Shown: one piece after another, positions 11,236-22,200 of the stretch
Layout of the letters: the number at the start of each line of letters is the position of its first letter
Position numbering within the stretch: position 1 is the stretch's first letter
Assembly (NCBI GenBank): GCA_023548195.1
Contig: JAJHZJ010000008.1
Span: forward strand, 6,286,215 to 6,350,214
DNA: 64,000 nucleotides
DNA from: Bettongia penicillata ogilbyi
Lineage: Eukaryota > Chordata > Mammalia > Diprotodontia > Potoroidae
Reading direction: 5' to 3'
Position numbers and translations under genes: made by a program
Notes under the pieces: generated by a model
Told to the model about the DNA's origin: nothing
Databases searched by the model: none
The model's input: the letters and a program-made list of their open reading frames with translations, nothing else

Positions 11236-11504
11236 TTTCTACATAGTGGTTGCTGATTAAAGTTCTGTGAATTTATGAAAGAATGAATTTACAAGGTTAT
11301 AGCAATGGAGCATAAGTTTCTCAGATGGAGAAACTCCAAATAGGGAGACAAGGACAGACTGGAAGTCTATTGTTCAAAGGCTAGCCTAGCCCTATTTGGA
11401 GAAGTGCATCCTTGGAAGTCTGGCCAAGAGGTGATGCTCTTATTGGCCAGAGTGATTAACGAGACTGTACAAAGAGGTGGATGAAGGGGGCAAAGTGGGG
11501 CACT

Positions 11505-11640
11505 CAGAGGTCATCCAATCCAACTCCCTCCTTTTCCAGAGACCAAGTGACTTTTCCTCAGTTTCCTCTTTTGTAGAATAAGTAAATTAATACATGTGCC
11601 AACTATCTCACAGGGCTGTTATCAAGAAAATGCATTAGGA
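11505..11640 (+). repeat. SINE fragments
   Basis: 'ggtcatccaatccaactccc', 'cctcagtttcctcttttg' and 'ctatctcacagggctgttat' are joined pieces of MIR/WSINE-type sequence with internal loss. The 250 bp before it hold nothing I recognise. Confidence 0.65.
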
Positions 11641-11684
11641 ATTCAATCTGTCATCAGCAGTAGTAATGTTCAAGGCTGGCTGGG

Positions 11685-11855
11685 CAGCATGGTGTCATGC
11701 AAAGAGCACTAGAGTTAGAATTAGTCCCAGCTCTGCCTTTGACTCTCACTGTCACCTCTGACAACTGGGAACTCCATTTCTTCCTGCATTAAATGAGGGG
11801 CTAGATTCAAGTTCTTACAACCTCTTGGGGATCTAAAACTTGTGTGATTCCAGGT
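11685..11855 (+). repeat. MIR/THER-type SINE
   Basis: Head 'catgcaaagagcactagagt', CORE 'agctctgcctttgactc', 'ttaaatgaggggctagattc', tail ending 'gtgtgattcc'. Confidence 0.75.
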
Positions 11856-12742
11856 GGGAGTCAGGAAGAGGGCCCAGGGCCTAGGTCCAATTCCCTTTCT
11901 TCTGTGTCACAAAGCCTCACGAAGACTATATTCAATGATTTCATGGATCACAGATTCCTAAAACCATCCTCAGAAAAGTCACCAGAGTTTGTGGCATGAC
12001 ACTAACCTTTAGAGTCTGTGGCATTGTTTGTTGGTGCCAGCTGGAAGGATACCTGGTCTAACTCAGTCCATCACTTCTATTGGTCTGGTGCAAAAGGAAA
12101 CATAGAACAAACACCTTTGGCCCAAGGAGGAGGATGGAGATTTTCCAAATGCATCCCTGGCGGCCACCCTGCTCCCTGTGGCTCCTTATGAATGTGCAGA
12201 AATACAAATCCCTTTCAAACCAGCAGTTGGTATTGTGGAAAACTGGCAGTGTATCAAGGTGAGCAGCAAATGTTTGAAATCCAAATTATGGGTGGTTGTT
12301 TTCCAGAGTTATTCCAGGACATCTTACAAAGCGACGCATGTAGATGGGGCCACTCTGCCTCCAGCTGTCCAACAGTGGTATAGGGATAGCAAACACATTT
12401 TCTCATCTAATGAATGCCCAGATTAAGCAATTTGTGCTAATCAGTAAAATTAATTTCTCTTGCAAATGCATAGCTAACAAGCTTCAAAAGTACAAACTGT
12501 ATAAACTTTCAAAAATACGGATACTATTTTATAACTCCAATATAGGTACAAATAGATGATATAATATGATTTCACAAATAATTAACTGAAAAATTTGCAA
12601 TGTAGATCTCTGATCAAAAACATCACCATCTACAGAGCAAAATGCAAATAAATCTGGCATTCAAAGCCTTCTAAAATCTAGCTTCTCCTTCAAGAACCTA
12701 CTCCTACAAGAACCTACTCCTTCAAGCCTTATTTTAAACCAT
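11856..12742. other. unassigned stretch
   Basis: No repeat recognised. A 'gtgcag' acceptor-like site near 12,200 and a 'caaggtgagc' donor-like site near 12,258 would frame a 60-bp exon, but nothing else supports it. Confidence 0.4.
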
Positions 12743-13336
12743 TGTAAGGCCAAGCAAAGTAGGATCTTTTGCCGTTTTTGTTTTACTAAAAGTGCCTCTA
12801 AATAATATGATTAAGGAGGATCTTTCCCACCCATTGTCAGGCCTTGGAAGATTTGTAGGAAGTTCCATATCTTTTATTAATGAGGCACTAGTTCTCAAGG
12901 GATGTGATGCCCTCTGGCTCTAAAAAGTGTACAAAGACTCTGAGGTGTTGGTTTTATTCTAGGGCTTACTGACTGGAAGTGTTTGTTTGACCAGAGGAGG
13001 ACTCTGGGAAGCCACTAAGGAGCTTCCCAGCTTTGAAAACCCAGAAGTCGGTGCTTCCCTGTCTGGTAACTATGGTCAGACAGTGGGACCTGTCTGTTGA
13101 ATTCAGGCAGAGGAAGCTATGTCTGTTGATCTTTGATTTCTCTGTATTTTCTTTGACATTCACAGAGTACTAACTCCCTTGAACTAGGTGAATGATATAT
13201 CAGTTAAAGGAATGATACATGTACTTGATTAAAGTGATTGTTAACCCTTCAAAATCTGCCTTTCCTTTTATGAAAGCAGATCTAAGAACTTGTGGCAGCA
13301 GGTCCCCCTATGTATGTTGGGGAGCTTACTGATACA
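12743..13336 (+). mobile_element. solo LTR of an endogenous retrovirus (copy 1)
   Basis: A 594-bp element that starts TGTAAGG, ends ATACA and is flanked by a perfect 5-bp direct repeat ACCAT (12,738-12,742 and 13,337-13,341), as expected for retroviral integration. It is homologous over most of its length to the element at 24,647-25,570 in the same orientation. Its TATA-box position has decayed to 'gtgtacaaag', and a poly(A)-signal-like ATTAAA lies at 13,228. No gag, pol or env lies beside it, so it is a solo LTR left by recombination. The family is unnamed by me; a 5-bp duplication is compatible with class I or ERV-L-like elements. Confidence 0.8.
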
Positions 13337-13359
13337 ACCATTCTCCATCTAATTGAATG

Positions 13360-13425
13360 GAATATTATTAAGCCCCTACTACATGCCAGGCACTGTACTA
13401 AGTACTTTATAAATATTACCTCAAT
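13360..13425 (-). repeat. SINE/L2 3'-end fragment, antisense
   Basis: 'ttattaagcccctactacat', 'gccaggcactgtactaagta', 'ctttataaatattacctca'. This is the terminal segment only. Confidence 0.8.
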
Positions 13426-13529
13426 AGATCACATTTCAGACATGTGGGTATACTAGTCATTTCCCGATTTTGTGTTGCATCCTCTGGCCTCAGTGCATTG
13501 GTACGGGACATTAATTAATCAATCCATCA

Positions 13530-15100
13530 GCAACCATTTACTAAGTGTTTTCTTCCTCTGTGCCAGGCATCATGCCAAGCACAAAACAGTCCCTGTCCTC
13601 AAGGAGTTTCTATTTTAATGGGGCAGAAAATACACACACAGATAGGCACATACAATGTATATTGAGAACAGATACAAAGGAATCATAGAAGGGAAAGGTA
13701 AGAAAAGCACATGCATTTATTAAGTTCCTACTATATGCCAGGCATTCTGGCATTGTCCAAATCTGATTTGAGACAAGAGAAGTCATTAGCAGATGAAAGG
13801 ACAAGAAAATGCCTCTTGGAAGCTGGCAATTGAACCACGTTTTTTGAAGGAAATTGGGGATCTAAGAGGTAGGGTTGAGGAGCATTCCAAGCATGGGAGA
13901 CACCCAGGACAACATGGAGACAGGAAATGGAATATTATCTGCAAGTGGGCCAGTACTGGCTGGACTGCACAATTTGTAGAGGGGAGTAACATATAAGACA
14001 AGTAGAAAGGTAAAAAGGCAACCAAGGTGGGAAGAGATTTAAATGCCCAAATTAGGAATTTATATTTGATCCTTGAAGAAACAGGGAGTCATTGGAATTT
14101 ATTGCCTAGAAAAGTAATATGGTCAGATCTAGATTAGCTTAGGATAATCACTTTGGCATCTGAATGGAGGATGCACTGGAGTGAGGAAGATGATGCCAGG
14201 AGACCAGCTAGGAAATTATTATAATAGCACATACAGGTAAGAGGTAAAGAGGGCAGGAACTAGGGTGGTGACTGTGTTAGCTACCAGAAAAGAATGTAAG
14301 TGAGAGATGCTATAAAGAGAAATGATAAGACTTTGCCAAGTGATTAAATACATAGGAGAGTAAAGAGATAAGCTTATGTTGGGGTTTTGAGCCTGTATGA
14401 CTTGAAAAATGGTATTAGGGAAGTTTGGAAGTGGATCAGGTTTAAGTGGAGGGAAGATAATGGTTTCTATTTTGAGTTAAAGATGTCCAGGCCATGTCAT
14501 CAGAATGTCCAATAGGAATTTAGCGATGCAGGGCTAGAGCTCAGAAAGGAGTAGGTTTGGATATAGAAATCTGGAAATCATCTGCATAAAGATGATAACT
14601 GACCCCAAGGGAGCTGGTAAGGTCAGCAAGTGAGAGAGTATAGAGAGAAGAGAGTCCAGGACAGAGCCTTGGGGGACACTGTCAATTAATGAACTCATAG
14701 ATGGAGATCCCTTAAACTGGAGTACAGAGAAGGAGTGGTCAGACAGAGAGAATGAAAACCAAGACAGGCAGTGTTGCAAAAACAGAGACGAGAGAACACT
14801 TAGGAGGTGTTCAACCTCCTAAGGTGACCAACAATCAAATGTTGCAGAAAAGTCAACACCAAAGGAAGAGGATTAAGAAAAGGCCAGTGTGTATGTATTA
14901 TTGTAAGAACAAAGGTATGATTGACCCTGTTTGTGACTAAGGTGGAGTAGAGGAATAGGTCATGGGATCTGAGGAGATTAAGTAACTGGCTATGACTGTT
15001 GAAGTCCCCTTCTATGAGAGCAAGAGTTGGGTACTGTGAAGCTAGCACTGTCCTCATTGAGAAAGGAAGAATAATGTCCTAGGTGGGTTTCAGAGGTTAG
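13530..15100 (-). mobile_element. LINE-2 antisense, 3' UTR through RT and endonuclease remnants
   Basis: The longest L2 here. From the 3' end: 'tgccaggcatcatgccaagc' and 'cctcaaggagtttctatttt', a 50-bp patch of another SINE/L2 end at 13,700-13,750, then the coding part. On the minus strand the RT motif YADD is readable at 14,588-14,577 (context YHLYADDFQISIS) and 'VPQGSVL' at about 14,690-14,660. The endonuclease motif GDFN is at 15,009-14,998 (context IEGDFNSHSQLLNLL). Endonuclease and RT lie far closer than in an intact element, so several hundred codons between them are gone. Frameshifts make it inactive. Confidence 0.9.
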
Positions 15101-15124
15101 TAGCTCATACCTTCCAGGATAGCA

Positions 15125-15368
15125 ACTAATAATCATGGCTAGCATTTATATAGCTCTTTAAGGTTTGTAAAGTACTTTATAAATGCTTTTCATTTGATCC
15201 TTGCGACAACTCTGTAGAGTTTATCCCTATTTTAACAACAAGGAAAATGAGGCTGAGAGAGGTTCAGTGACATGCCCCAAATCACACAACGAATAAGTGT
15301 CTGAGACAGGCTTTGAATTCAGGTCTCCTCAAGCCCACCATTCTATTCACTGGGCCACCAACGTGGAT
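15125..15368 (-). mobile_element. WSINE-type SINE, antisense, full length
   Basis: 'ctagcatttatatagctctt', 'aaagtactttataaatgctt', 'gaaaatgaggctgagaga', 'gacatgccccaaatcacaca', 'gaattcaggtctcctc', 'cactgggccacc'. Confidence 0.9.
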
Positions 15369-15624
15369 CTGGTGACAAACTAAGATGAAAGATAAAGGGA
15401 ACCTTGAAGGAGGAGAAGTTGCTGAGGTATAGCAGTAGCAAGAAAGCCTAGAAGTGCTGATAGGGAGCAAGAGTCTGTGAGTCAGCGGGTACAGGGTAAG
15501 ACACAACCAGGACTAGAAAGAACGGGCAGGGGATGCAATGTGATGGGAAAAAGAGGAAGGAAGTGGGTGAATGCCAGAAGATGGAAGCGGTAAGAGAGAA
15601 GAGTCTAAAATGAAAGGAAATTTG
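15369..15624. other. purine-rich unassigned sequence
   Basis: AG-rich plus strand. It could be a further antisense L2 remnant, but I see no decisive motif. Confidence 0.35.
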
Positions 15625-16005
15625 ACCACATTCCTGCCATTTCTCTGCCTACTGAAATATCTGCTTTCTCCCCAGGTTCAGCTCAATTTCCTCCATCTAT
15701 CAGGTCTTCACTCCTCACCAGCCCCAGGTTGATCTACTCTTTCCTTCCCCAAATCCCTTTTGGACCTCTTTTATGCACTGATGCCCCTCAAATTAGTAAT
15801 ATGATCATCCACTGATCTCCTACTCACCGGAATGCAAGGTGGAGGTTGGAAAATATGTCATTTTACATTAACAAATCAATAAGTCAAGAGGTTTTTATTA
15901 GGCTCTTACCATATGCCAGGCAATGTGTTAAGTATCTTTGTATTCCCCAGCCCAGGGTCTTCCCAAGAGTAGAAACTTAATAAAATACTTATTGGAGTGA
16001 ATCTG
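15625..16005 (+). mobile_element. LINE-2 3' end with an inserted SINE-like patch
   Basis: 'aggttcagctcaatttcctc', 'aatcccttttggacctcttt', 'ggaatgcaaggtgga', then an antisense patch at 15,870-15,935 with 'accatatgccaggcaatgtg', then the L2 ending 'gtattccccagcccagggtc' and 'aataaaatacttattgga'. Confidence 0.75.
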
Positions 16006-16154
16006 TAGAAACAAGAATGGCCAAAAACATACGATGGTCTATTTCCTTGCCTATTTCTATTCATCTCTGCAGTAGTTAATACTAATACCTAGATAGAAGG
16101 ATACACTTCATTATAATAATGACTGTAACTATAGCTGTTACGATGGAGGAGGGG

Positions 16155-16372
16155 GAAACAGATTAAGGAAGCCATGAGTTCTAATCCAGTTTCAGACACT
16201 TACTAGTAAGTTTCTGGGCAAGTCCCTTAACCTCTGCCTCAGTTTTCTCATCTTCAAAATGAGGAAAATAATTGCACCTATCTCCTGGGAGTGTTGTGAA
16301 AATCAAATGAGGTAGCATTTGTAAAGCACTTTACAAGTCTGAAAGCATTATAGAAATGTTAGATATTATTAT
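16155..16372 (+). mobile_element. WSINE/MIR-type SINE
   Basis: 'gagttctaatccagtttcag', 'cttactagtaagtttctggg', 'cctcagttttctcatcttc', 'aaatcaaatgaggtagca', 'cattatagaaatgttagata'. Confidence 0.9.
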
Positions 16373-16811
16373 ATACCACTGGTTAAAATGAAATTACTGA
16401 CATCCAACTGGCATGTTGAAAAGGAAAAGGAAAGGGCCAGAATGCTAAGAAGTGGTTTCTGTTCCAAATTCCAGAGAGATTTTGTTACCTCTGACATGTT
16501 AACTATCCACTTTTGATTAGATATGGCTAACTTCCCTTAGCAAACAGTGCTGCCAATCAACTAGAATATAGAAGCTGGAGGGTGGGGACCAGGCTCAGAG
16601 AAAAAGAAACTATGCAGGGCCATACAATAACATCATTTTATACAGAATACAGTTTTCCCCCTTTTCATCCTGGTACTGACCTCCAGATGCCATCTCATTC
16701 CCTTTCTCCTCAGTCACTATTTGAGTGTATCTGTTCCTATTTCTCAACTTGACCATAGGCTTGCACCTAGGGTATGCTGGCTGTTACCAGGTGTGAACAC
16801 ATCTCATTCTT
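16373..16811. other. unassigned sequence
   Basis: No recognisable gene or repeat; an AAAGG-rich patch lies at about 16,420. Confidence 0.4.
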
Positions 16812-16999
16812 TCATTCATATAAATAAATAAACACATTTATATGTGTATATATACACATATATGTATGCCAATATGTATATATATATATACATACACATA
16901 TGTGTGTAGTATATTTTATTATATAGGTATGTACATATATAGGTATGTAAAGGTATATAGCTATGTACATAAGTGTATGTATACATACACATACACAGA
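16812..16999. repeat. TA/TATG/CATA-rich simple sequence
   Basis: Interrupted 'tatatgtgtatata', 'gtatatatatatac' and 'acatacacatacaca' units. The 60-codon open frame across it is an artefact of the repeat. Confidence 0.95.
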
Positions 17000-17046
17000 A
17001 AGAGGGATAGATAGTATTTTGTGACTCATTTTTAAAGTTTATATTT

Positions 17047-17481
17047 AAGTAATGGTTCTGGACTCAAAGGACCCAGGTTTAAATCCTGCCTCTTATGTTT
17101 ATTCCAGAGTTACTTTAGGCAAGTCAGTTACCCTCCCTAGATCTCTTTTCTTTATCTGTAAAATGAGGGGGTTGGACCAGACTGAAGCATTTATTAAGCA
17201 CCTACTATGGTCCAGACACTGAGCTAAGGACTTTTACAAACATTATCTCATTTGATCCTCAAAATATAAGGTAGGTACAACTAGGATTTCCTGCTTCATA
17301 TTTGAGGAAACTAAGGCAGATAGTCTTTGTGACATGCCCAAGGTCACAAAGCTGCTACGTATCTGATGCTGGATTTGAACTCAGAGGTCTTCCTGACTCC
17401 AGGTCCGATGCTCTATCCACCTAACTGCCTAGATGGCTTCTGAAGTCCCTTCTGTTTCTAAATCCATCATTCTATGATCCT
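17047..17481 (+). mobile_element. THER/MIR-type SINE split by a nested SINE
   Basis: 5' part at 17,047-17,181 ('ggttctggactcaaagga', 'tctgtaaaatgagggggtt', 'ggaccaga') and 3' part at 17,434-17,481 ('atggcttctgaagtccctt', 'ctatgatcct') join into one consensus-like element once the antisense SINE between them is removed. Confidence 0.85.
17186..17433 (-). mobile_element. WSINE-type SINE, antisense, nested
   Basis: 'gcatttattaagcacctact', 'acattatctcatttgatcct', 'gaggaaactaaggcagata', 'tgacatgcccaaggtcaca', 'ttcctgactccaggtcc', 'ctatccacctaactgcc'. It inserted into the older plus-strand SINE. Confidence 0.9.
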
Positions 17482-18730
17482 AAGTTTTTGCTTCTTTATT
17501 TATTTGAAGAGGAAAAATAAGGTCCTCCATGATTGAATGTTCAATAAATATCCACTTTAATAAAATTTTCTTGGTGTCTACCTCATGTGTACCTATGATA
17601 CTAGTACTAACTCATGCCTGTGCCCTATTACCTGAGTGTGTACTTGGCAAGCAAGTCAGGCTGTTTATTCCCACTGGGTACTTGTGGTCCCTCCCTGAGT
17701 TCAACCTTCTGTGATTGGCTCTTATTCAATCACCAGCAGAAGAAACAGCCTAAAGTCATGGAAGATCTTGTCCCAAATCCAGCCATTTACATGTTTCAGA
17801 GGTTCTCTCTTGAACTAACTTTCACATTTTGAATTTCATGCAATATTTCATATTACAAAAGATGACATGGTAATTGAAAAACTGATGGCTTGCTTTTTTT
17901 AGGTCCATCCTACTGCAATAAACAATTTGCCCATAATCATTTATCCAATTGGCAATTTTATGTCTATCTGAAACAACTCACTTTAGAAGAATTGTACTGT
18001 ATTTCATATGTTTCAGATGGGGGAGATCAAATGAATTATTTTTCCTGCACGATAGTTTCTTTAATGGGTTTATGGCAAAATAAAATCTGCCTTTGGCTCC
18101 TGATGCTATAAAATCTACTTAAGCAGAAATGTCTCAGCATATTGAGGTTGCTTCCTCGCTGCCTCTGATTGATTGGTATTGCTACTATAGCAGACTGCTG
18201 AGACACAGAAGATTCCCAGTAGGAAAAGAAATCGGGAAGATAAACATAATTATATGCATTCTAACCCTGTCCCAAGGATGTGGTTCAACACTGAAACAAA
18301 TGTTCAGCAAAAGGAAACTGCAAGCTAGTAAAATGACTGTGATTACTGGGAGAGCAATTAATTGTAATTAGATTTGTTTAAAAAAAAGAAGAAAAAAGAT
18401 GATAAAACCGAGGCTTCTTTCTTTTGCTGAAAGTTGCTTAGTCTTGGGAAATTGTTATGTGGGCTCTTTTCTTGAGTCTGCTGATGTTATTTGTAGAGTT
18501 CTAAGAAGAGTTAGTGGATCAGCCTAAAGATTATAATGACTTCAACTTTGGAGATGTGAGGGAAGGAGGTATTCAGCAGTTCAAATATATACCTTGAAAA
18601 TAATCTTTGATGAGTCAACAAGAGAGAATTGGTTTCTTGCAACTCATCTTTTATTGCTCAGTACACCCATTTTGCCACTTGAATATACCCCCAAATTATT
18701 TAAATCATTTATTTTGTCAGTAAGTTATAA
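17482..18730. other. repeat-free 1.2 kb
   Basis: No interspersed repeat or supportable gene. Contains an inverted pair 'tgtctcagca'/'tgctgagaca' at 18,130-18,139 and 18,196-18,205, and a TAATTA-bearing patch near 18,355. Candidate conserved DNA, by inference only. Confidence 0.35.
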
Positions 18731-18734
18731 AATA

Positions 18735-18925
18735 TTGTTTCAGCACTTACTCTGTACCATGCACTGAGCTAAGCACTAAGATGCAAAGAATGGCAAAGAT
18801 AGACTCTGCCCTTTAGGACCTCACAACAAAATGAGGGAGACATCATGCAAACAAACTATATACAAGTAAATTGGATCCATTGCAAAGCATCAACAGAGGG
18901 AAGGCACTAGAATTTTGTCTCATTT
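18735..18925 (-). repeat. LINE-2 3' end, antisense
   Basis: 'gcacttactctgtaccatgc', 'actgagctaagcactaagat', 'ctttaggacctcacaac', 'caacagagggaaggcactag'. Confidence 0.9.
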
Positions 18926-19059
18926 CCTGAGCGTACTTTCACCTTATGTGGATCCCTGAATGATAGAGATTAAACTGAAAGATATTATTTTTCCTTTTTA
19001 GATTTTCCATTAATATTTTCCCCCATTTCCTACCAGCTATGTTGCTTTCAGACTTCTCT

Positions 19060-19425
19060 GGAACTCTCCAATATGCCTTCCTTCATCCCTCAGGAAACTT
19101 GTCTTTGGAAAATCTCACTGTCTTGCAATATTGAATCTGACTGGTCTTCACTCATCCATACCTACTGCCCCTCTGATTGGCACTTCTGAGTGGAATTCTC
19201 CAGGGAATCTAGTTAAGAAAGGGACTCATCACCATCTTCTTCCCATTTCCTGCACTTGCTGGGTACTACCCCTTCTCTTCCTAACCCTTTTGTGAGTTGT
19301 TTTCCCCCACTCACCTGGGGTCAAGGACTTCCTTTTTTTTTTAACTTATATTTGTATTTCTAGTACTGAGGGAGACTGGAACACAGTAGGCACTTAATAA
19401 ATGCTTATTGACTTGACTGACTTCT
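19060..19425 (+). mobile_element. L2-type 3' end
   Basis: A pyrimidine-rich ORF-end region followed by the L2 tail 'atatttgtatttctagtact', 'acacagtaggcacttaataa', 'atgcttattgacttgactga'. The 5' part is too decayed to place exactly. Confidence 0.7.
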
Positions 19426-19654
19426 AGACTGGAAGTGTGGTTCCAATGTTTGTACATACTCTATTCTCTCCAATCCCTACCTCAACATTGAATCAGAATT
19501 TGGAGTTCTGGGATGGGAGAGTCTCAAATACATGTAAAATGATTAGTCTACAGAGAGAAGTTTTGATAAACACAAAAGATTCACACAATGAATAAATAAT
19601 GCATAAAAACAATAAAAACAAAGAAAAAGTTAAATCATTTGTTTTTTATCTCAT
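19426..19654. other. unassigned spacer
   Basis: AT-rich, nothing recognised. Confidence 0.4.
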
Positions 19655-20290
19655 ATCTCCTTTAGGTAATACATTTTCTTCAATACTCTTATGATTTCCC
19701 TTTGAGCCAGTAATATCACTTCTAGGACTGTATCTCAAGGAAATCATAAAAATGGGAAAGAGTCCCACATATACAAAAATATTTATAGCAGCTCTCTTTG
19801 TCATGGCCAAGAACTGTAAATCTAGGGGAAGCCCATTAATTGGAGAATGACTGAACAAGCTGTGGTATATGAATGTAATGGAATACTATTGTTCTATTAG
19901 AAATGACCAAAAGGAAGACTTCAGAGAGGCCTGGAAAGACTTACATGAACTGATGCTGAGTGAAAGGAGCAGAACCAGGAGAACTTTGTACACAGTAACA
20001 ACCACAGTGTGTGAGGAATTTTTCTGGTAGACTTAGCCCTTCACAGCAATGCAAGGACTAAAACATTCCTCAAAGACTCTTGAAACAAAATGCCATCCAC
20101 ATCCAGAGAAAGAACTATGGAATTGGAAAGCAGAATGAAGCAGATCATTTTCTTTTGTATTATGTTTTGTTTTGTTTGGGTTTTTCTCATGGTTTCTCCA
20201 ATTCATTTTAATTCTTCTGTGCAACATGACTAATGTGAAAGATTTATGGAAGTGATTCTACAAAACTGAAAACAAATAAATTAAAAAATA
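19655..20290 (+). mobile_element. LINE-1 3' end: ORF2 C-terminus and 3' UTR
   Basis: Homologous to 61,570-62,320. Landmarks: 'gaaatcataaaaatgggaaa', 'cccacatatacaaaaatatt', 'ctgaacaagctgtggtatat', 'gaatgtaatggaatactatt', 'tgaactgatgctgagtgaaa', 'catccacatccagagaaaga', and an A-rich end 'aaataaattaaaaaata'. Translation of the middle part resembles the L1 ORF2 end (NKLWYMNVMEYY-like). 5' truncated and dead. Confidence 0.88.
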
Positions 20291-20515
20291 TATTTTTTAT
20301 GATTTGTATATATTATTGTCCATCACTTTAGAAATTGTTTTTGGAGAGAGCCCAAATACGTAAATCTTCTCAAGGTTGCCCTCCTGACATCCTATGGTCT
20401 CTCCCTCTGCTTGGACGGCTCCTTCAAGAACCCCCATTTAAGAAGGGTGCCAGGCTAGCCTTGTCTCATTCCTCTCCAAGCTGCATTCTTGACTTTATGT
20501 GACTTCCCTCCTCCA

Positions 20516-20590
20516 TTAAGTCCCAATAAATTTGTATTGCAGTGCCAGGTACTTAGTAAGCACTTAATAATTGCTTGTTGAATATTAACT
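20516..20590 (+). repeat. L2-type 3' tail
   Basis: 'agtcccaataaatttgtatt', 'cagtgccaggtacttagtaa', 'gcacttaataattgcttgtt'. The preceding 225 bp hold nothing definite. Confidence 0.75.
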
Positions 20591-20699
20591 GTTTATGGAA
20601 GGCATGCCATTTTCAAGAACTATGGTTATGATTAATGAGTAAAGTGAATTCTCCCTTTCATGCCCACATATACAGACTATATGCTCTATATAAAGTGCT

Positions 20700-20865
20700 T
20701 CCTTACCGTTCCCTGCAGTTAATATATTATTATTCCACTTTATAAATGGAAGGATCAAAGCATAGAGAAATTGAGGCTTTTTTGCATGGCTGATAAAAGA
20801 GTTTGAACTTGAATCTAGTGGGTCATTTGGCTTTGGTCATTACACCTCTTTCTACTTTGCCATTC
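20700..20865 (-). repeat. MIR-type SINE, antisense, degenerate
   Basis: 'ttattattccactttataaa', 'agcatagagaaattgaggct', 'gagtttgaacttgaatcta'. Flanks show no gene. Confidence 0.6.
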
Positions 20866-20999
20866 TAGATGTTTATTATGTCTCAACTTTTCTCTCCTAA
20901 TCAAGAAAACTGAAGGAATGACTTCATGGCCTTTTTATCTTGGGCCTACTTACCTGAATGGAATTCCCAATGGAATAATAATCACTTGGTTGTAGGTCA

Positions 21000-21105
21000 T
21001 AAATAGAGAGTTAAAGGAGATATCAGAAGTCATTTTGTCCTTTTCTCTCATTTTATGGTTGAGGAAACTGAGGCCAAGGGAGGTTAATTGACTTACCCAA
21101 GTTGA
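21000..21105 (-). repeat. MIR-type SINE fragment, antisense
   Basis: 'gagatatcagaagtcatttt', 'tggttgaggaaactgaggcc', 'gttaattgacttacccaag'. Truncated at both ends. Confidence 0.75.
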
Positions 21106-21920
21106 ATTTTTTAAAAAGCAAACCTAATTTTCCTCTAATATGCTCAGCAAAAGGCCTGCTATGTCTTCACATCCATTAGAATCGTTCAGGTGAGCATACT
21201 TCCCAAAAGAAAGTGCAAATAGCATTTGTGGTCAAATGTAATTAAAACAGAACTTCAGCAAGCGCAAAAGACCAGTCCTTGTCCAAAGCTGAAAAAGAGT
21301 CGGAGTACACACAATAAGGTTGAGGAGGAAAACTCCTAGGCCTTTCCACTAAAGAGAATGATTTGAGGATTGACCTGAATTAGAATATGTCCATTCATTC
21401 ATTCAACAAATATTTACTTGAAGAAAGGGAGAAAAAGCAATTTAAAAAAAATGCTCAGGAACCTCATCTGAATTCCATATAAGCAAACGCTTAATGGAAT
21501 GACAGTCTTAGGATCTCTGTGAATTTCCCCTTAATTATGAATTGAATTAGCAAAAAAAAATCATAAAAGCATTTGTTTAAAAAAAAATCAAATCATGCTT
21601 CAGTTTGTCACACTGCCCTGTTTCATTTTAATGTACGTGCTTTTATTTCTCTTTTTTCAACAATTATGACTAGGGGGTCTCAAAAGCTGGAAATGGCCTG
21701 AGCCCCTCCAAACCCCTGAGAGTCTGTGTCTTTCCCTTTCAACCATTGTAGGGAAAGGGCAAAAACACTGGCAGGAGAAATAATGCTACAAAGTATTGTT
21801 TTTTCCAGATCATTTCCTAGGAGGAAAGCTTTTGATCATTCAGCAGCACAATGCCAGAAGCACAAAGACTTCAGGGGAACCTTGTTCTGGCTGCTGTTCT
21901 AAAGGAGCCGGTGGTTCTAC
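21106..21920. other. unassigned stretch
   Basis: No gene or clear repeat apart from an 'attcattcaacaaatattta' L2/SINE-like scrap at about 21,396. Confidence 0.4.
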
Positions 21921-22133
21921 GAATGATTGCTAGCATTTATATGTCACATTATAGTTTGCTGGGTGCTGTTTGTAAGTTACATCATTTTATCTTCATGACA
22001 ACCCTGTGAGAGGGGTGCTATTTTATTATCCCTATTTTGCAGATGAGAAAACTGAGGCTGAGAGGGGCAGCTAAGTGTCCAAGGCAGGATTCAAACTGGT
22101 CTTCCTGATCCCAAGTCCAGTGCTCACTCTTTC
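21921..22133 (-). mobile_element. WSINE-type SINE, antisense
   Basis: 'attgctagcatttatatgtc', 'tttatcttcatgacaaccct', 'cagatgagaaaactgaggct', 'aaactggtcttcctgatccc'. Confidence 0.88.
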
Positions 22134-22149
22134 TTGCTAGCCTTTCCAA

Positions 22150-22200
22150 TATGTGTGCATGTGCAAGTGTGTGTGCATGCATGCGTGTGTGTTTATGTAT
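22150..22200. repeat. TG/TGCA-rich simple sequence
   Basis: Interrupted alternating purine-pyrimidine units such as 'gtgtgtgcatgcatgcgtgt'. Confidence 0.9.

Noticed and set aside
12080..12426. Possible 60-bp exon between an AG at about 12,200 and 'caaggtgagc' at about 12,258
   Set aside because: The acceptor is G-interrupted, the frame choice is arbitrary, and no partner exon or domain is visible.
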